Of a DNA stretch of 64,000 bases, positions 25,426 to 34,574 are shown piece by piece. Origin of the DNA: Bradyrhizobium iriomotense (GTDB taxonomy: Bacteria; Pseudomonadota; Alphaproteobacteria; Rhizobiales; Xanthobacteraceae); contig NZ_BSOW01000019.1 in assembly GCF_030160715.1 (NCBI RefSeq), positions 1-64,000 of the forward strand, written 5' to 3'. The notes below the pieces were generated by a model that ran no database searches, was not told where the DNA came from, and worked only from the letters and a program-made list of their open reading frames with translations. A program made the position numbers and the translations under genes. The first letter of the stretch is position 1; the number at the start of each line of letters is the position of its first letter.

Positions 25426-26471
25426 AGCCGTTCGATTACGTCAGGCCCGCGACCATCGCCGAGGCCGTCACCGCCGCCGCGCAGCCCGGCGCGACCTATC
25501 TTGCCGCCGGCACCAATCTGCTCGACCTGATGAAGGGCGGCGTCAGCCGTCCGGATCGTCTGGTCGACGTCACGCGCCTGAAGGGGCTTGATAGGATCGA
25601 GCACCTCGCCGACGGCAGCGTGCGCATCGGCGCGCTGGTGCGCAATGCCGATCTCGCCCACGATATGGCCTTCGCAAAGGCTTATCCGGCGGTTGCCGAA
25701 GCGCTGCTGTCGGGTGCCTCCGCGCAATTGCGCAATGCTGCAACGGTCGGCGGCAACCTTCTGCAACGGACGCGCTGCGCGTATTTCTATGACCCCGCCA
25801 GCCGCTGCAACCGGCGCGAGGCCGGCAGCGGATGCGACGCGCACGGCGGCGAGAATCGATTGCACGCCGTGCTCGGCTGGAGCGAGGGCTGCATTGCGAC
25901 GCACCCCTCCGATTTCTGCGTGCCGCTGGTTGCGCTCGACGCCATCGTCGAGATCGAAGGCAGGAGCGGCCGGCGCGAGCTGCCCCTCGACGAACTGCAT
26001 CGCCTGCCGGGTGCGGCGCCCGAGCGCGAGACGGCGCTCGAGCCCGGCGATCTGATCGTGGCTCTGCGCCTGCCGGCCGTTGCCCGCGATTTCGCAGGCC
26101 ACGCGCGATATCTCAAGGTTCGCGAGCGCACGTCCTATGCCTTTGCCGTAGTGTCCGCTGCGGCGGCGCTGAGGATCGAGAACGGCAAGATCAGCGATGC
26201 CCGGCTTGCGCTCGGCGGTGTCGCCGCAAAGCCCTGGCGCGCCCGCGCTGCGGAAGCGGCGCTGAAAAGCGTCACGCCCGACGCGGCGAGCTTCCGCGCA
26301 GCAGCGCAAGCTGCGCTCGCTGATGCAAAGCCGTCTGGCGACAACGCCTTCAAGATCGAGCTCGCGCGCCGCATCGTCGTGCGCGCGCTCACCCTTGCCG
26401 CCGCTGGAACGCCCGCGCGCATTCCGGCGCTGCCGGCCTCTCCCTTTGCCTCCGGAGCCCTGCATGCCTGA
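25422..26471 (+). CDS. paoB: Aldehyde oxidoreductase FAD-binding subunit (PaoB/YagS-like)
   Basis: 349 residues. FAD-binding PCMH fold with YLAAGTNLLDLMKGG near 30 and SAQLRNAATVGGNLLQRTRC near 105-125. The insertion RCAYFYDPASRCNRREAGSGC plus a later cysteine in SEGCIATHPSDF supplies the four cysteines for the extra [4Fe-4S] cluster that is the hallmark of PaoB-type subunits. It passes electrons from the Mo centre and 2Fe-2S clusters to FAD. Start ATG overlaps the paoA stop by four bases. Confidence 0.92.
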   Translation: MKPFDYVRPATIAEAVTAAAQPGATYLAAGTNLLDLMKGGVSRPDRLVDVTRLKGLDRIEHLADGSVRIGALVRNADLAHDMAFAKAYPAVAEALLSGASAQLRNAATVGGNLLQRTRCAYFYDPASRCNRREAGSGCDAHGGENRLHAVLGWSEGCIATHPSDFCVPLVALDAIVEIEGRSGRRELPLDELHRLPGAAPERETALEPGDLIVALRLPAVARDFAGHARYLKVRERTSYAFAVVSAAAALRIENGKISDARLALGGVAAKPWRARAAEAALKSVTPDAASFRAAAQAALADAKPSGDNAFKIELARRIVVRALTLAAAGTPARIPALPASPFASGALHA

Positions 26472-28725
26472 GATCAGCCTCACCTCCGCGCCTGCCCATA
26501 TCCGTCACGGCTCGAACATCGGCCAGCCACTGACCCGCCGCGACGGGATCTCGAAGGTCAAGGGGCAGGCCGCCTACGCCGCGGACCATCATCCCTCTCG
26601 CATGTTGTTTGCGGTGATTGCGGTGTCCAGCATCGCGCGCGGCCGCGTGGCGGCGCTCGACGTCGCGGCGGCCAGGAGCCACAAGGGCGTGGTCGATGTC
26701 ATGACGTCGCAGCACAAGCCTGAGCTCGCAATCGACCCAGACATCAAGACCAACCCGTTCGTATTCCGGATGGAAGTCTTGCAGAGCGATGAGATCCGCT
26801 ATGCCAATCAGCCGATCGCCGTCGTGATCGCGGAGACGCTGGAGGCGGCGACCGAAGGCGCAGCACTGCTCGCGCCGCGCTACGAGGCGCTCAGCCCCCG
26901 CGTCGGTCTCGATGCCGGCGAAACGTTCGCGCCGCCCGTCGTCGGCGTCGGCAATCCTGCGCAAGTGCAGCATGGCGATATCGACGCCGGGCTCGCCTCG
27001 GCCGCAAAGCGGATCGAGGCGACCTACGAGACGCCGCCGCAATATCACAACGCCATGGAGCCGCACGCGATCGTAGCTAGCTGGGACGGCGACACGCTCT
27101 CGATCGATACGCCGAGCCAGGCCATGGTGATGGCGCGCGCCCGTGTTGCCGAGCTGTTCGGCCTTGCGCCGGAAAAGATCCTGATCCGCAGCCCGTTCCT
27201 CGGCGGCGGCTTTGGCTCGAAGGGGTTTTTGACGGGACCGCAGATCCTCGGCGTCATGGCGGCGAAGCTGGTCGGCAGGCCGGTGAAGCTCGTGCTGCGC
27301 CGTGAGCAGATGTATGGACCGGTCGGCCATCGTGCGCCGACGCGGCAGCGCCTGCGGATGGGCGTCGACGCTGACGGGCGCCTCACCGCGATCGATCACC
27401 ATGCGAAGACGGTGTCGAGCAGCTACGACGATTTCTACGAGCCCGCCGCGGACGCCTCGCACACGCTCTATTCGAGCCCTGCGATCAGGACCACGCATGA
27501 GGCCGCGCGCGTCGACACCGGCACGCCGCTGTTCATGCGCGCGCCCGGCGAGGCAACGGGATCGATCGCACTCGAAAGCGCGATCGACGAGATGGCGCTT
27601 GCCTGCGGCATGGACCCGCTGGCGTTCCGCCTGAAGAATTATGCCGAGGTCGAGCCGACAACGGGCAAGCCGTTCTCGTCGAAGGCGCTGCGTGCGTGCT
27701 ACGAGCAGGGCGCGGCGCGCTTCGGCTGGACGAAGCGGCCGCTTGCGCCACGGCAGATGCGCGATGATTCCGGCCTCCTGGTCGGCTGGGGCATGGGCAC
27801 CGCGACCTTCCCGGCGCTGATGTTCCAGGCCGAGGCGCGTGCGGTGATCCGCCGCGACGGCACCGGCGTAATGGAGACCGGCGCGCATGACATGGGGCAG
27901 GGCGCCTGGACCGCACTCGCGCAGATCGCGGCTGACAGCCTCGGCCTCGACGTCGATCGCGTCGAGTTTCGCTCCGGCACGTCCGATCTGCCCGATGCCG
28001 GCATTGCCGGCGGCTCGGCGCATACCGCAACCGCGGGCAATGCGATCCACACTGCCGGCGCGGCGGTGATCGCGAAGCTTGCCGATCTCGCCACCAGGGA
28101 CGAGCGCTCGCCGCTATTCGGGGCCGGCAATGCCGGTGTGATCGCGCGCGACGGCAGGTTGTTCCGGCGCGACGATGAGAGCCGCGGCGAAACCTATGCC
28201 GACATCCTCGCACGCGCTGACCTCGCCGAGATCGATGCGCGTGGCACCGGCGCGCCGAACCCGACGGCGCAAACCGACTATGCGATGCATGCACATGGCG
28301 CCGTCTTCGCCGAGGTGAAGGTCGATCCCGAGCTCGGCCAGATCCGCGTCTCGCGCATGGTCGGCGCGTTCGCCGCGGGCCGCATCATCAATCCGCATCT
28401 GGTGCGGAGCCAGCTCCTCGGCGGCATGATCTGGGGCCTGTCCTTTGCGCTGCACGAGGAAGCCATCACCGACCGGCGTAGCGGCCGGATCATGAATGCC
28501 AATCTCGGCGAGTACCACATTCCCGTGAACGCCGACGTGCCACCGATGGATGTGCTGACGGTCGAGGAGCACGATCCGCACGTCAACGCGCTCGGCATCA
28601 AGGGCGTCGGCGAGATCGGCATCACCGGCAGCGCCGGCGCGGTGGCGAACGCCGTGTGGCATGCGACGGGCGTGCGCGTGCGCCGTTTCCCGATCCGGAT
28701 CGAGGAACTGCTGACGTCGGCCTGA
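26464..28725 (+). CDS. paoC: Aldehyde oxidoreductase molybdenum-cofactor subunit (PaoC/YagR-like)
   Basis: 753 residues from ATG 26464, overlapping paoB by eight bases. Xanthine-oxidase-family Mo subunit: GQAAYAADHHPSRMLFAVI near 33-50, SPFLGGGFGSKG near 240-252, DMGQGAWTALAQIAADSLG near 478-497, and the catalytic-glutamate motif GVGEIGITGSAGAVANAV near 715-732. It oxidises aldehydes or N-heterocycles with water as oxygen donor. No chaperone (XdhC/PaoD) gene follows directly, so cofactor insertion must use a gene elsewhere. Confidence 0.92.
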   Translation: MPEISLTSAPAHIRHGSNIGQPLTRRDGISKVKGQAAYAADHHPSRMLFAVIAVSSIARGRVAALDVAAARSHKGVVDVMTSQHKPELAIDPDIKTNPFVFRMEVLQSDEIRYANQPIAVVIAETLEAATEGAALLAPRYEALSPRVGLDAGETFAPPVVGVGNPAQVQHGDIDAGLASAAKRIEATYETPPQYHNAMEPHAIVASWDGDTLSIDTPSQAMVMARARVAELFGLAPEKILIRSPFLGGGFGSKGFLTGPQILGVMAAKLVGRPVKLVLRREQMYGPVGHRAPTRQRLRMGVDADGRLTAIDHHAKTVSSSYDDFYEPAADASHTLYSSPAIRTTHEAARVDTGTPLFMRAPGEATGSIALESAIDEMALACGMDPLAFRLKNYAEVEPTTGKPFSSKALRACYEQGAARFGWTKRPLAPRQMRDDSGLLVGWGMGTATFPALMFQAEARAVIRRDGTGVMETGAHDMGQGAWTALAQIAADSLGLDVDRVEFRSGTSDLPDAGIAGGSAHTATAGNAIHTAGAAVIAKLADLATRDERSPLFGAGNAGVIARDGRLFRRDDESRGETYADILARADLAEIDARGTGAPNPTAQTDYAMHAHGAVFAEVKVDPELGQIRVSRMVGAFAAGRIINPHLVRSQLLGGMIWGLSFALHEEAITDRRSGRIMNANLGEYHIPVNADVPPMDVLTVEEHDPHVNALGIKGVGEIGITGSAGAVANAVWHATGVRVRRFPIRIEELLTSA

Positions 28726-28801
28726 CAGGCAAGATACCGCGCCCCTGATGACGGCATTGCAGGCGAGCTGGGTGGCGGCGGGACCCGTGCGCCGGCGTGC
28801 C

Positions 28802-29350
28802 TCAGAACGTCGGCGGCGTACAGGCCGAGATGACCTCGCAGGCCTTGCCGCCGACGCAGCGGAAGCGGTGCGGCCTGCGGCTTTCGAAATAATAGGCATC
28901 GCCGGGATTGAGGATGCGCCGCTCGTCCTCGACGGTCACCTCGAGCTTGCCGGAGATCACCACGCCGCCTTCCTCGCCATCATGCACCAGCGGCACGCGG
29001 CCGGTGTCGCTGCCGGGCTCGTAACGCTCTTTCAGGATCTGCAAGCTCCGGCCGAACAGGTTGTCGCCGACCTGGCGGTAGGAGATCGGCTTCTTGCCGA
29101 CCTCGGTCAGCTCCTCGGCGCGGTAGAAGATCTTGCGCCGCGTCTCCGGCTCGAGCGCGAAGAACTCGGCGAGCCCCATCGGAATGCCGTCGAGGATGCG
29201 CTTGAGTGCGCCGACGGACGGGTTCATCTGGTTGGATTCGATCAGCGAGATCGTCGAATTGGTGACGCCGGAGCGTTTGGCGAGCTCGCGCTGCGACAGC
29301 TTGTGGCGGGCCCGGATGAATCGCAGCCGTCCACCGATGTCGACGCTCAT
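28802..29350 (-). CDS. XRE-family regulator with cupin domain (PuuR-like), copy 1
   Basis: 182 residues. N-terminal helix-turn-helix: LRFIRARHKLSQRELAKRSGVTNSTISLIESNQMNPSVGALKRIL (about 9-53), then a linker and a C-terminal cupin (about 110-178, HDGEEGGVVISGKLEVTVEDE and GDAYYFESRRPHRFRC). Same architecture and length as PuuR, the putrescine-responsive repressor. It is divergent from the omega-aminotransferase gene, which it very likely controls. Confidence 0.88.
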   Translation of the reverse strand: MSVDIGGRLRFIRARHKLSQRELAKRSGVTNSTISLIESNQMNPSVGALKRILDGIPMGLAEFFALEPETRRKIFYRAEELTEVGKKPISYRQVGDNLFGRSLQILKERYEPGSDTGRVPLVHDGEEGGVVISGKLEVTVEDERRILNPGDAYYFESRRPHRFRCVGGKACEVISACTPPTF

Positions 29351-29373
29351 GGTCCAAATCCCTGTTGCAGGTG

Positions 29374-29397
29374 TTGCGGATCGCGCAAATATGGACC
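29374..29397. promoter_or_regulatory. Candidate operator region between regulator copy 1 and the aminotransferase
   Basis: Contains TTGCG-GATCG-CGCAA (29374-29388), a perfect 5-base-arm palindrome, and TGGACC (29392-29397), which is inverted relative to GGTCCA at 29351-29356. Both lie in the 147-base divergent promoter region. No match to the TTCA-N6-TGAA motif of the second regulator is present. Confidence 0.35.
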
Positions 29398-29497
29398 GGC
29401 CGCCCCAGCTAGATCAATGGGTTGTGGGTGCGCAGAAAAGGACTTGTTGCACTTTAAAAGCCGTGGCTCTGCTAGCAGGTCAGCAAAGGAGCGGCCT

Positions 29498-30826
29498 GTG
29501 ACCCTTCACCAGATTCCGAACACCATCAAGACCGATTCGCACTGGATGCCGTTCACGGCCAACCGGCAGTTCAAGAAGGAGCCGCGCCTGTTCGCCTCGG
29601 CCGAGGGCATGCACTACACGTCCGTTGACGGTCGCAAGGTGATCGACGGCTCCGCCGGCCTTTGGTGCGTCAACGCCGGCCACGGCCGCAAGCAGATTGC
29701 CGCCGCCGTCGAGAAGCAGCTCATGACGCTGGACTTCGCGCCGTCATTCAACATGGGTCATCCGCTGTCGTTCGACTTCGCCGAGCGGCTCGCCGAGATC
29801 GCGCCGAAGGGGCTCGATCGCATCTTCTTCACCAACTCCGGCTCCGAGTCGGTCGACACTGCGCTCAAGATCGCGCTCGCCTATCATCGCGCCACCGGCC
29901 AGTCGAGCCGCACCCGCCTGATCGGCCGCGAGCGCGGCTATCACGGCGTCGGCTTCGGCGGCATGTCGGTCGGCGGCATGGTGGCGAACCGCCGCGCCTT
30001 CGCGACGCATCTGCCGGGCGTCGATCACATCCGCCACACCCATGATCTCACCCGCAACGCCTTTGCCAAGGACCAGCCCGCGCACGGCGCCGAGCTCGCC
30101 GACGATCTCGAGCGTCTTGTCGCGCTGCACGGCGCCGAGACGATCGCCGCCGTCATCGTCGAGCCGGTGCCGGGCTCGACCGCGGTGCTGCCGCCGCCGC
30201 AGGGTTATCTGAAGCGCCTGCGCGAGATCTGCGACAAGCACGGCATCCTCCTGATCTTCGACGAGGTCATCACCGGCTTCGGTCGCCTCGGTACGCCGTT
30301 CGCCGCCAATTTCTTCGGCGTCACGCCGGACCTGATGACGACCGCGAAAGGCATCACCAACGGCACCGTGCCCTGCGGCGCCGTGTTCGCGAGCCGCAAG
30401 GTGCATGACGGCGTGATGACCGGCCCGGAGGGCCAGATCGAGCTGTTCCACGGCTACACCTATTCGGCCCATCCGGTCGCCTGCGCCGCCGGCATCGCGA
30501 CTCTCGACATCTACAAGGACGAGGGCCTGCTTACCCGTGGCGCTGACATCGCCAACTACTGGCGCGATGCGCTGCATCAGCTCAAGGGCCTGCCGAACGT
30601 CGTCGATATCAGAAATTGCGGCTTGATGGGCGCGGTCGAGCTCGCGCCGCGCGAGGGCATGGTCGGTGCGCGCGGCTATGACGTCATGGTCGACTGCTTC
30701 AACACCGGACTCTATCTGCGCATGAGCGGCGACTCCTTTGCGATGTCGCCGCCCCTGATCGTGGAGAAGAGCCACATCGACCAGATCGTCTCGATTCTCG
30801 GCGAGGCCATCAAGCGCGTGGCCTGA
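29498..30826 (+). CDS. Class III omega-amino acid:pyruvate aminotransferase
   Basis: 442 residues from GTG 29498, preceded by AAAGGAG. PLP fold type I class III: FFTNSGSESVDTALKIALAYHRATG near 108-132, EPVPGSTAVLPPPQGYLKRLREICDKHGILLIFDEVITGFGRLG near 226-269, and the PLP lysine in MTTAKGITNG near 286. The sequence is of the beta-alanine/omega-aminotransferase type (N-terminal SHWMPFTANRQFK). It transfers amino groups from beta-alanine, putrescine-derived or similar omega-amines to pyruvate, giving alanine, which may feed the neighbouring dadA product. Confidence 0.9.
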   Translation: MTLHQIPNTIKTDSHWMPFTANRQFKKEPRLFASAEGMHYTSVDGRKVIDGSAGLWCVNAGHGRKQIAAAVEKQLMTLDFAPSFNMGHPLSFDFAERLAEIAPKGLDRIFFTNSGSESVDTALKIALAYHRATGQSSRTRLIGRERGYHGVGFGGMSVGGMVANRRAFATHLPGVDHIRHTHDLTRNAFAKDQPAHGAELADDLERLVALHGAETIAAVIVEPVPGSTAVLPPPQGYLKRLREICDKHGILLIFDEVITGFGRLGTPFAANFFGVTPDLMTTAKGITNGTVPCGAVFASRKVHDGVMTGPEGQIELFHGYTYSAHPVACAAGIATLDIYKDEGLLTRGADIANYWRDALHQLKGLPNVVDIRNCGLMGAVELAPREGMVGARGYDVMVDCFNTGLYLRMSGDSFAMSPPLIVEKSHIDQIVSILGEAIKRVA

Positions 30827-30899
30827 TAATTGCTCTCGCGGTCCTTGACCGGTTGTTCTTGCTAGCGGCGCGACAAACGCCGCGGGAGTGGTGCGAAAC

Positions 30900-32165
30900 G
30901 TGAAAGTCCTGATCCTCGGCAGCGGTGTCATCGGTGTCACCTCTGCCTACTACCTTGCGCGTGCCGGCCATGAGGTGACGGTCGTCGACCGTCAGCCGGA
31001 GCCGGCGCTCGAGACGTCCTTTGCCAATGCCGGCGAGGTTTCGCCCGGCTATTCCTCGCCCTGGGCAGGTCCCGGCGTGCCGGTGAAGGCGATCAAATGG
31101 CTTCTGATGAAGCACGGCCCGCTGGTGATCCGGCCCAAGGTCGATCCCGTGATGTGGGTCTGGCTGCTCAAGATGCTGCGCAACTGCACGTCCGCGCGCT
31201 ACGCCGTCAACAAGAGCCGGATGATCCCGATCGCGGAATATAGCCGCGATTGCCTGCGCGCTTTGCGCCAGGACATCGGCATTCAATATGACGAGCGCTC
31301 CAAGGGCACGCTCCAGCTCTTCCGCTATCAGGCGCAGCTCGACGGCACGGCCGAGGACATCGCCGTGCTCAAGCAATATGGCGTGCCGTACGAGGTGCTC
31401 AATCGCGAGGGCTGTATCGCGGCAGAGCCCGCGCTCGCGAGCGTGAAGGAAAAGTTCGTCGGCGGCCTGCGGCTGCCGGAGGACGAGACCGGCGACTGCC
31501 ACATGTTCACGCAGGCGCTGGCCAAAGAGGCCGAGAAGCTCGGCGTGCGCTTCATGTTCAATATGTCCATCGACGGCATCGTCACGGACGCTTCGCGCGT
31601 CACGGGCGTTGCGACCGGCGGCGGCCTGTTGCGGGCGGATGCTTACGTCGTCGCGCTCGGAAGCTGGTCGTCGCGTCTTGTTGCGCCGCTCGGCATCTCG
31701 CTGCCGGTCTTTCCGGTGAAGGGCTATTCGATCACGGTGCCGATCAAGGACGCCAGCGGTGCGCCGGAATCGACCGTGATGGACGAAAGCTACAAGGTCG
31801 CGATCACGCGGCTCGGCAATCGTATCCGCGTCGGCGGCACCGCCGAAATCTCCGGTTATTCCGACAAGCTCTACGCCGCGCGCCGCGCCACGCTCGATCA
31901 CTCCGTGTCAGATCTCTTCCCGCGCGGTGGCGACCTCTCCAAGGCCACGTTCTGGAGCGGTCTGCGGCCGATGACGCCGGACGGCCCGCCGGTGATCGGC
32001 GCCACCCGCTATGCAAATCTCCATCTCAACACCGGCCACGGCACGCTCGGCTGGACCATGTCCTGTGGTTCGGGACAGGTGCTTGCGGACATGCTGTCGG
32101 GCAAGAAGCCGGCGATCGATACGAGCGATCTCACGGTGAATCGCTACGCGCATAGGTTTGGCTAA
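30900..32165 (+). CDS. dadA: D-amino acid dehydrogenase (DadA-like)
   Basis: 421 residues from GTG 30900, where the FAD motif [19 protein letters not shown] begins at once; GTGs at 30888 and 30891 are also in frame. DAO-fold features: [29 protein letters not shown] near 30-60 and [21 protein letters not shown] near 378-398. The [18 protein letters not shown] block is characteristic of DadA small subunits. It oxidatively deaminates D-amino acids (D-alanine) to keto acids and passes electrons to the respiratory chain. 73 bases after the aminotransferase gene. Confidence 0.9.
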   Translation: MKVLILGSGVIGVTSAYYLARAGHEVTVVDRQPEPALETSFANAGEVSPGYSSPWAGPGVPVKAIKWLLMKHGPLVIRPKVDPVMWVWLLKMLRNCTSARYAVNKSRMIPIAEYSRDCLRALRQDIGIQYDERSKGTLQLFRYQAQLDGTAEDIAVLKQYGVPYEVLNREGCIAAEPALASVKEKFVGGLRLPEDETGDCHMFTQALAKEAEKLGVRFMFNMSIDGIVTDASRVTGVATGGGLLRADAYVVALGSWSSRLVAPLGISLPVFPVKGYSITVPIKDASGAPESTVMDESYKVAITRLGNRIRVGGTAEISGYSDKLYAARRATLDHSVSDLFPRGGDLSKATFWSGLRPMTPDGPPVIGATRYANLHLNTGHGTLGWTMSCGSGQVLADMLSGKKPAIDTSDLTVNRYAHRFG

Positions 32166-32179
32166 GATTCTCACCGCCC

Positions 32180-32263
32180 GTCATTGCGAGGAGCGAAGCG
32201 ACGAAGCAATCCAGACTATCTCCGCGGAGACAGTCTGGATTGCTTCGCTTCGCTCGCAATGAC
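32180..32263. repeat. Intergenic palindromic repeat (GTCATTGCGAGGAGC type)
   Basis: GTCATTGCGAG at the left end is inverted as CTCGCAATGAC at the right, with paired inner arms GCGAAGC...GAAGCAATCCAGACT and AGTCTGGATTGCTTCGC around TATCTCCGCGGAGAC. This type is frequent between rhizobial genes. It lies between the end of dadA and the end of the second XRE-cupin gene and could terminate both. Confidence 0.8.
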
Positions 32264-32327
32264 GACTGGGGAAGCATCGCTGCCTTCTTCTTCTCCCCGC
32301 TTGCGAACGTAGGGAGAGGGAGAAAAG

Positions 32328-32996
32328 TCAGCTCGCGCCCGTCACGCAGTTCACCCACAGCACCACGGCCTTCGCATCATCGGCCGGGTTGGAAAACCGG
32401 TGCGGCCTGCGGCTGGCGAAACGAAAGCTGTCGCCCGTCTTCAGCGACCAGGTCTCGGTATCGACAGTGAGCATCATCTCGCCTTCGAGCACGAGGCCGG
32501 CCTCTTCGCCGTCGTGGGTGTAGAGCTCATCGCCGGTCGACCCGCCGGGCTCGAGATGCACCAGGAACAGGTTGAGCCGGTTCTCGGCACCCGCGGCGCT
32601 CAGGAGCTGTTTCGAAATGCCGGTGCGCCAGAGTTTTAGCTCGGGGCGTTGCATCCCGCGCGTCACCACGGAATCGGATGCGCTGTCCGTGCTCGGGCTC
32701 GCGCCGAACAGCGCGGCGATGCCGACGCCGAGCACGTCGGCGAGTGTCGCGAGCACGCGGAGCGAGGGCGAGGAGAGGCCGCGCTCGATCTGGCTGAGGA
32801 AGCCGATCGACAGCGACGTGCGCTCGGCAATCGTCTCGAGCGAGAGTTGCCGTGTCCGCCTGAGATCGCGGATGCGGCGTCCGACCGCGACGTCCATCGC
32901 CGGCTCGGCCGGCCTCGCAGCCGGTTTGGCGACGGCCTTTGCCTTCTTCACCGCTTTTGCGGCGGCCGGTTTGCGCATTCTTTTGCCACCGCTCAC
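32328..32996 (-). CDS. XRE-family regulator with cupin domain (PuuR-like), copy 2
   Basis: 222 residues. A Lys/Ala-rich extension (1-30) precedes the helix-turn-helix VGRRIRDLRRTRQLSLETIAERTSLSIGFLSQIERGLSSPSLRVLATLADVLG (about 38-90); a C-terminal cupin (about 150-217) has HDGEEAGLVLEGEMMLTVDTE and GDSFRFASRRPHRFSN. It is divergent from the amino acid ABC transporter operon and probably represses it; two TTCA-N6-TGAA palindromes lie in the 165-base space between them. The product is longer than copy 1 but clearly related. Confidence 0.9.
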   Translation of the reverse strand: MSGGKRMRKPAAAKAVKKAKAVAKPAARPAEPAMDVAVGRRIRDLRRTRQLSLETIAERTSLSIGFLSQIERGLSSPSLRVLATLADVLGVGIAALFGASPSTDSASDSVVTRGMQRPELKLWRTGISKQLLSAAGAENRLNLFLVHLEPGGSTGDELYTHDGEEAGLVLEGEMMLTVDTETWSLKTGDSFRFASRRPHRFSNPADDAKAVVLWVNCVTGAS

Positions 32997-33010
32997 GTCA
33001 AACCGCTTCC

Positions 33011-33076
33011 TTCATGTGTATGAAAATCGCTTGCATCGCTCGCGAAAGTGTGACCAAATTTTCATATTGGTGAAAA
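33011..33076. promoter_or_regulatory. Two TTCA-N6-TGAA palindromes, probable operators of XRE-cupin copy 2
   Basis: Box 1 at 33011-33024 is TTCA-TGTGTA-TGAA; box 2 at 33059-33076 is TTTTCA-TATTGG-TGAAAA. Both share TTCA-N6-TGAA and their centres are 50 bases apart, close to a whole number of helical turns. They lie 15 bases upstream of the regulator start and 86 upstream of the ABC binding-protein start, so they would suit divergent control of both genes by a dimeric or looping repressor. Confidence 0.6.
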
Positions 33077-33161
33077 TAAGCCGAAACGGCCCGACCCGCA
33101 ACATCTGCCGTCACAGGCTGCGCGGGCGCCGTCATCGGCCGAACCCAACAGGGGGATTGCG

Positions 33162-33914
33162 ATGAAGCGTTTCGTTCAGGCCGCGGTCGCGGCGCTCGCC
33201 CTTGCAGCCAGCGTTCCGGCATCCGCGCAGCAGGTGCTGAAGGTCGGCTCGACCCCGACAGGCATCCCCTTCACCTTCCTCGACACCAAGACCAATACCA
33301 TCCAGGGCGTCATGGTCGACCTCATCACCGAGGTCGGCAAGGACGCGGGCCTTTCCGTGCAGATCGAGCCGATGCAGTTCTCGGCGCTAATCCCCTCGCT
33401 GACCTCGAGCAAGATCGACATCATTGCCGCCGCGATGTTCATCACCGCGCCGCGCAAGGAGGTGATCGACTTTTCCGATCCGATCTACACCTATGGCGAA
33501 GGCCTGGTGGTGCCGAAGGGCGACACCAAGGCTTATGCCTCGCAGGAGGATTTGAAAGGTGAAGTGGTCGGCGCCCAGGTCGGCACCGCCTTCGTCGACG
33601 CGCTGAAGAAGTCGGGCCTGTTCAGCGACGTGAAGGCCTACGACACCATTCCCGACATCCTGCGCGACGTGAACGCGGGCCGCCTCAAGGCCGGCTTCGC
33701 CGACTATCCGATCCTTGCCTACAACCTCAAGCAGGGCGGCTTCCCCGAGGTGCGCCTCGTTGCAAGCTACAAGCCCGTGACAGTCGGCTCGGTCGGCATC
33801 GGCGTGCGCAAGAGCGACACCGAACTGCTCGGCAAGATCAACGCCTCGCTCGGCCGGCTGAAGGCGAACGGCACCGTGGACAAGATCCTCGAGAAATGGG
33901 GCCTGAAGGGCTGA
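33162..33914 (+). CDS. ABC transporter substrate-binding protein, polar amino acid/polyamine-type (family 3)
   Basis: 250 residues. Signal peptide (about 1-23, PASAQ). SBP_bac_3 fold: [35 protein letters not shown] near 28-60 and IVDFSDPIY-like stretch [20 protein letters not shown] near 103-122, with the NxGxxxAG/D acidic contacts later. It captures an amino acid or amine in the periplasm for the permease encoded 6 bases downstream. Substrate unknown; the context of a PuuB-like oxidase suggests a polyamine or gamma-glutamyl amine. Confidence 0.9.
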   Translation: MKRFVQAAVAALALAASVPASAQQVLKVGSTPTGIPFTFLDTKTNTIQGVMVDLITEVGKDAGLSVQIEPMQFSALIPSLTSSKIDIIAAAMFITAPRKEVIDFSDPIYTYGEGLVVPKGDTKAYASQEDLKGEVVGAQVGTAFVDALKKSGLFSDVKAYDTIPDILRDVNAGRLKAGFADYPILAYNLKQGGFPEVRLVASYKPVTVGSVGIGVRKSDTELLGKINASLGRLKANGTVDKILEKWGLKG

Positions 33915-33920
33915 TCGCCG

Positions 33921-34574
33921 ATGCAGGGCTTTTGGCGCGACACCGTCGAGTTCTTTCCGATCCTCCTGAACGGCGTCGCGCTCACGATCGTCGTCACCAT
34001 CGGCTCGCTGATCCTCTCGACGCTGCTCGGGCTGGTCTGGGCCCTGATGCGGGTCTCCGACATCGGCTTCCTCGCAGGCCTGAGCGCCAGCGTGATCAAC
34101 GTGATCCGCGGCATCCCGATCATCGTGCTGCTGTTCTATCTCTACTTCGTGATGCCCGATCTCGGCGTCACGCTCACCGCCTTGCAGGCCGCGATCCTCG
34201 GGCTCGGCATCGCCTATTCGGCCTATCAGGCGGAAAACTTCCGCGCCGGCATCGAGGCGATCGACAAGGGGCAGATCGAGGCGGCGCAGACCATCGGCAT
34301 GGGCTGGTGGCTCACCATGCGCCGCGTGGTGCTGCCGCAGGCGGTGCGCATCGTGCTGCCGCCCTACGGCAACGTCATGATCATGATGCTGAAGGATTCC
34401 TCGCAAGCCTCGACCATCACGGTCGCCGAGCTGGCCTTGCAGGGCAAGCTGATCGCGTCCTCGACCTTCAAGAACACCAGCGTGTTCACGCTGGTGGCGC
34501 TGATGTATCTCACCATGAGCATCCCGCTGATCCTTCTGGTCCGTCATTTCGAGAAGCGGGCCGGCAAGCGATGA
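33921..34574 (+). CDS. ABC transporter permease, polar amino acid type
   Basis: 217 residues, about five transmembrane helices, with the EAA loop [29 protein letters not shown] near 118-146 and [19 protein letters not shown] near 58-76, typical of HisMQ/GlnP permeases. A single permease gene implies a homodimer. Stop and next start overlap (ATGA). Confidence 0.92.
   Translation: MQGFWRDTVEFFPILLNGVALTIVVTIGSLILSTLLGLVWALMRVSDIGFLAGLSASVINVIRGIPIIVLLFYLYFVMPDLGVTLTALQAAILGLGIAYSAYQAENFRAGIEAIDKGQIEAAQTIGMGWWLTMRRVVLPQAVRIVLPPYGNVMIMMLKDSSQASTITVAELALQGKLIASSTFKNTSVFTLVALMYLTMSIPLILLVRHFEKRAGKR

Noticed and set aside
26389-28050. 553-codon open frame on the minus strand
   Set aside because: Antisense to the molybdenum subunit paoC, which has all expected motifs.
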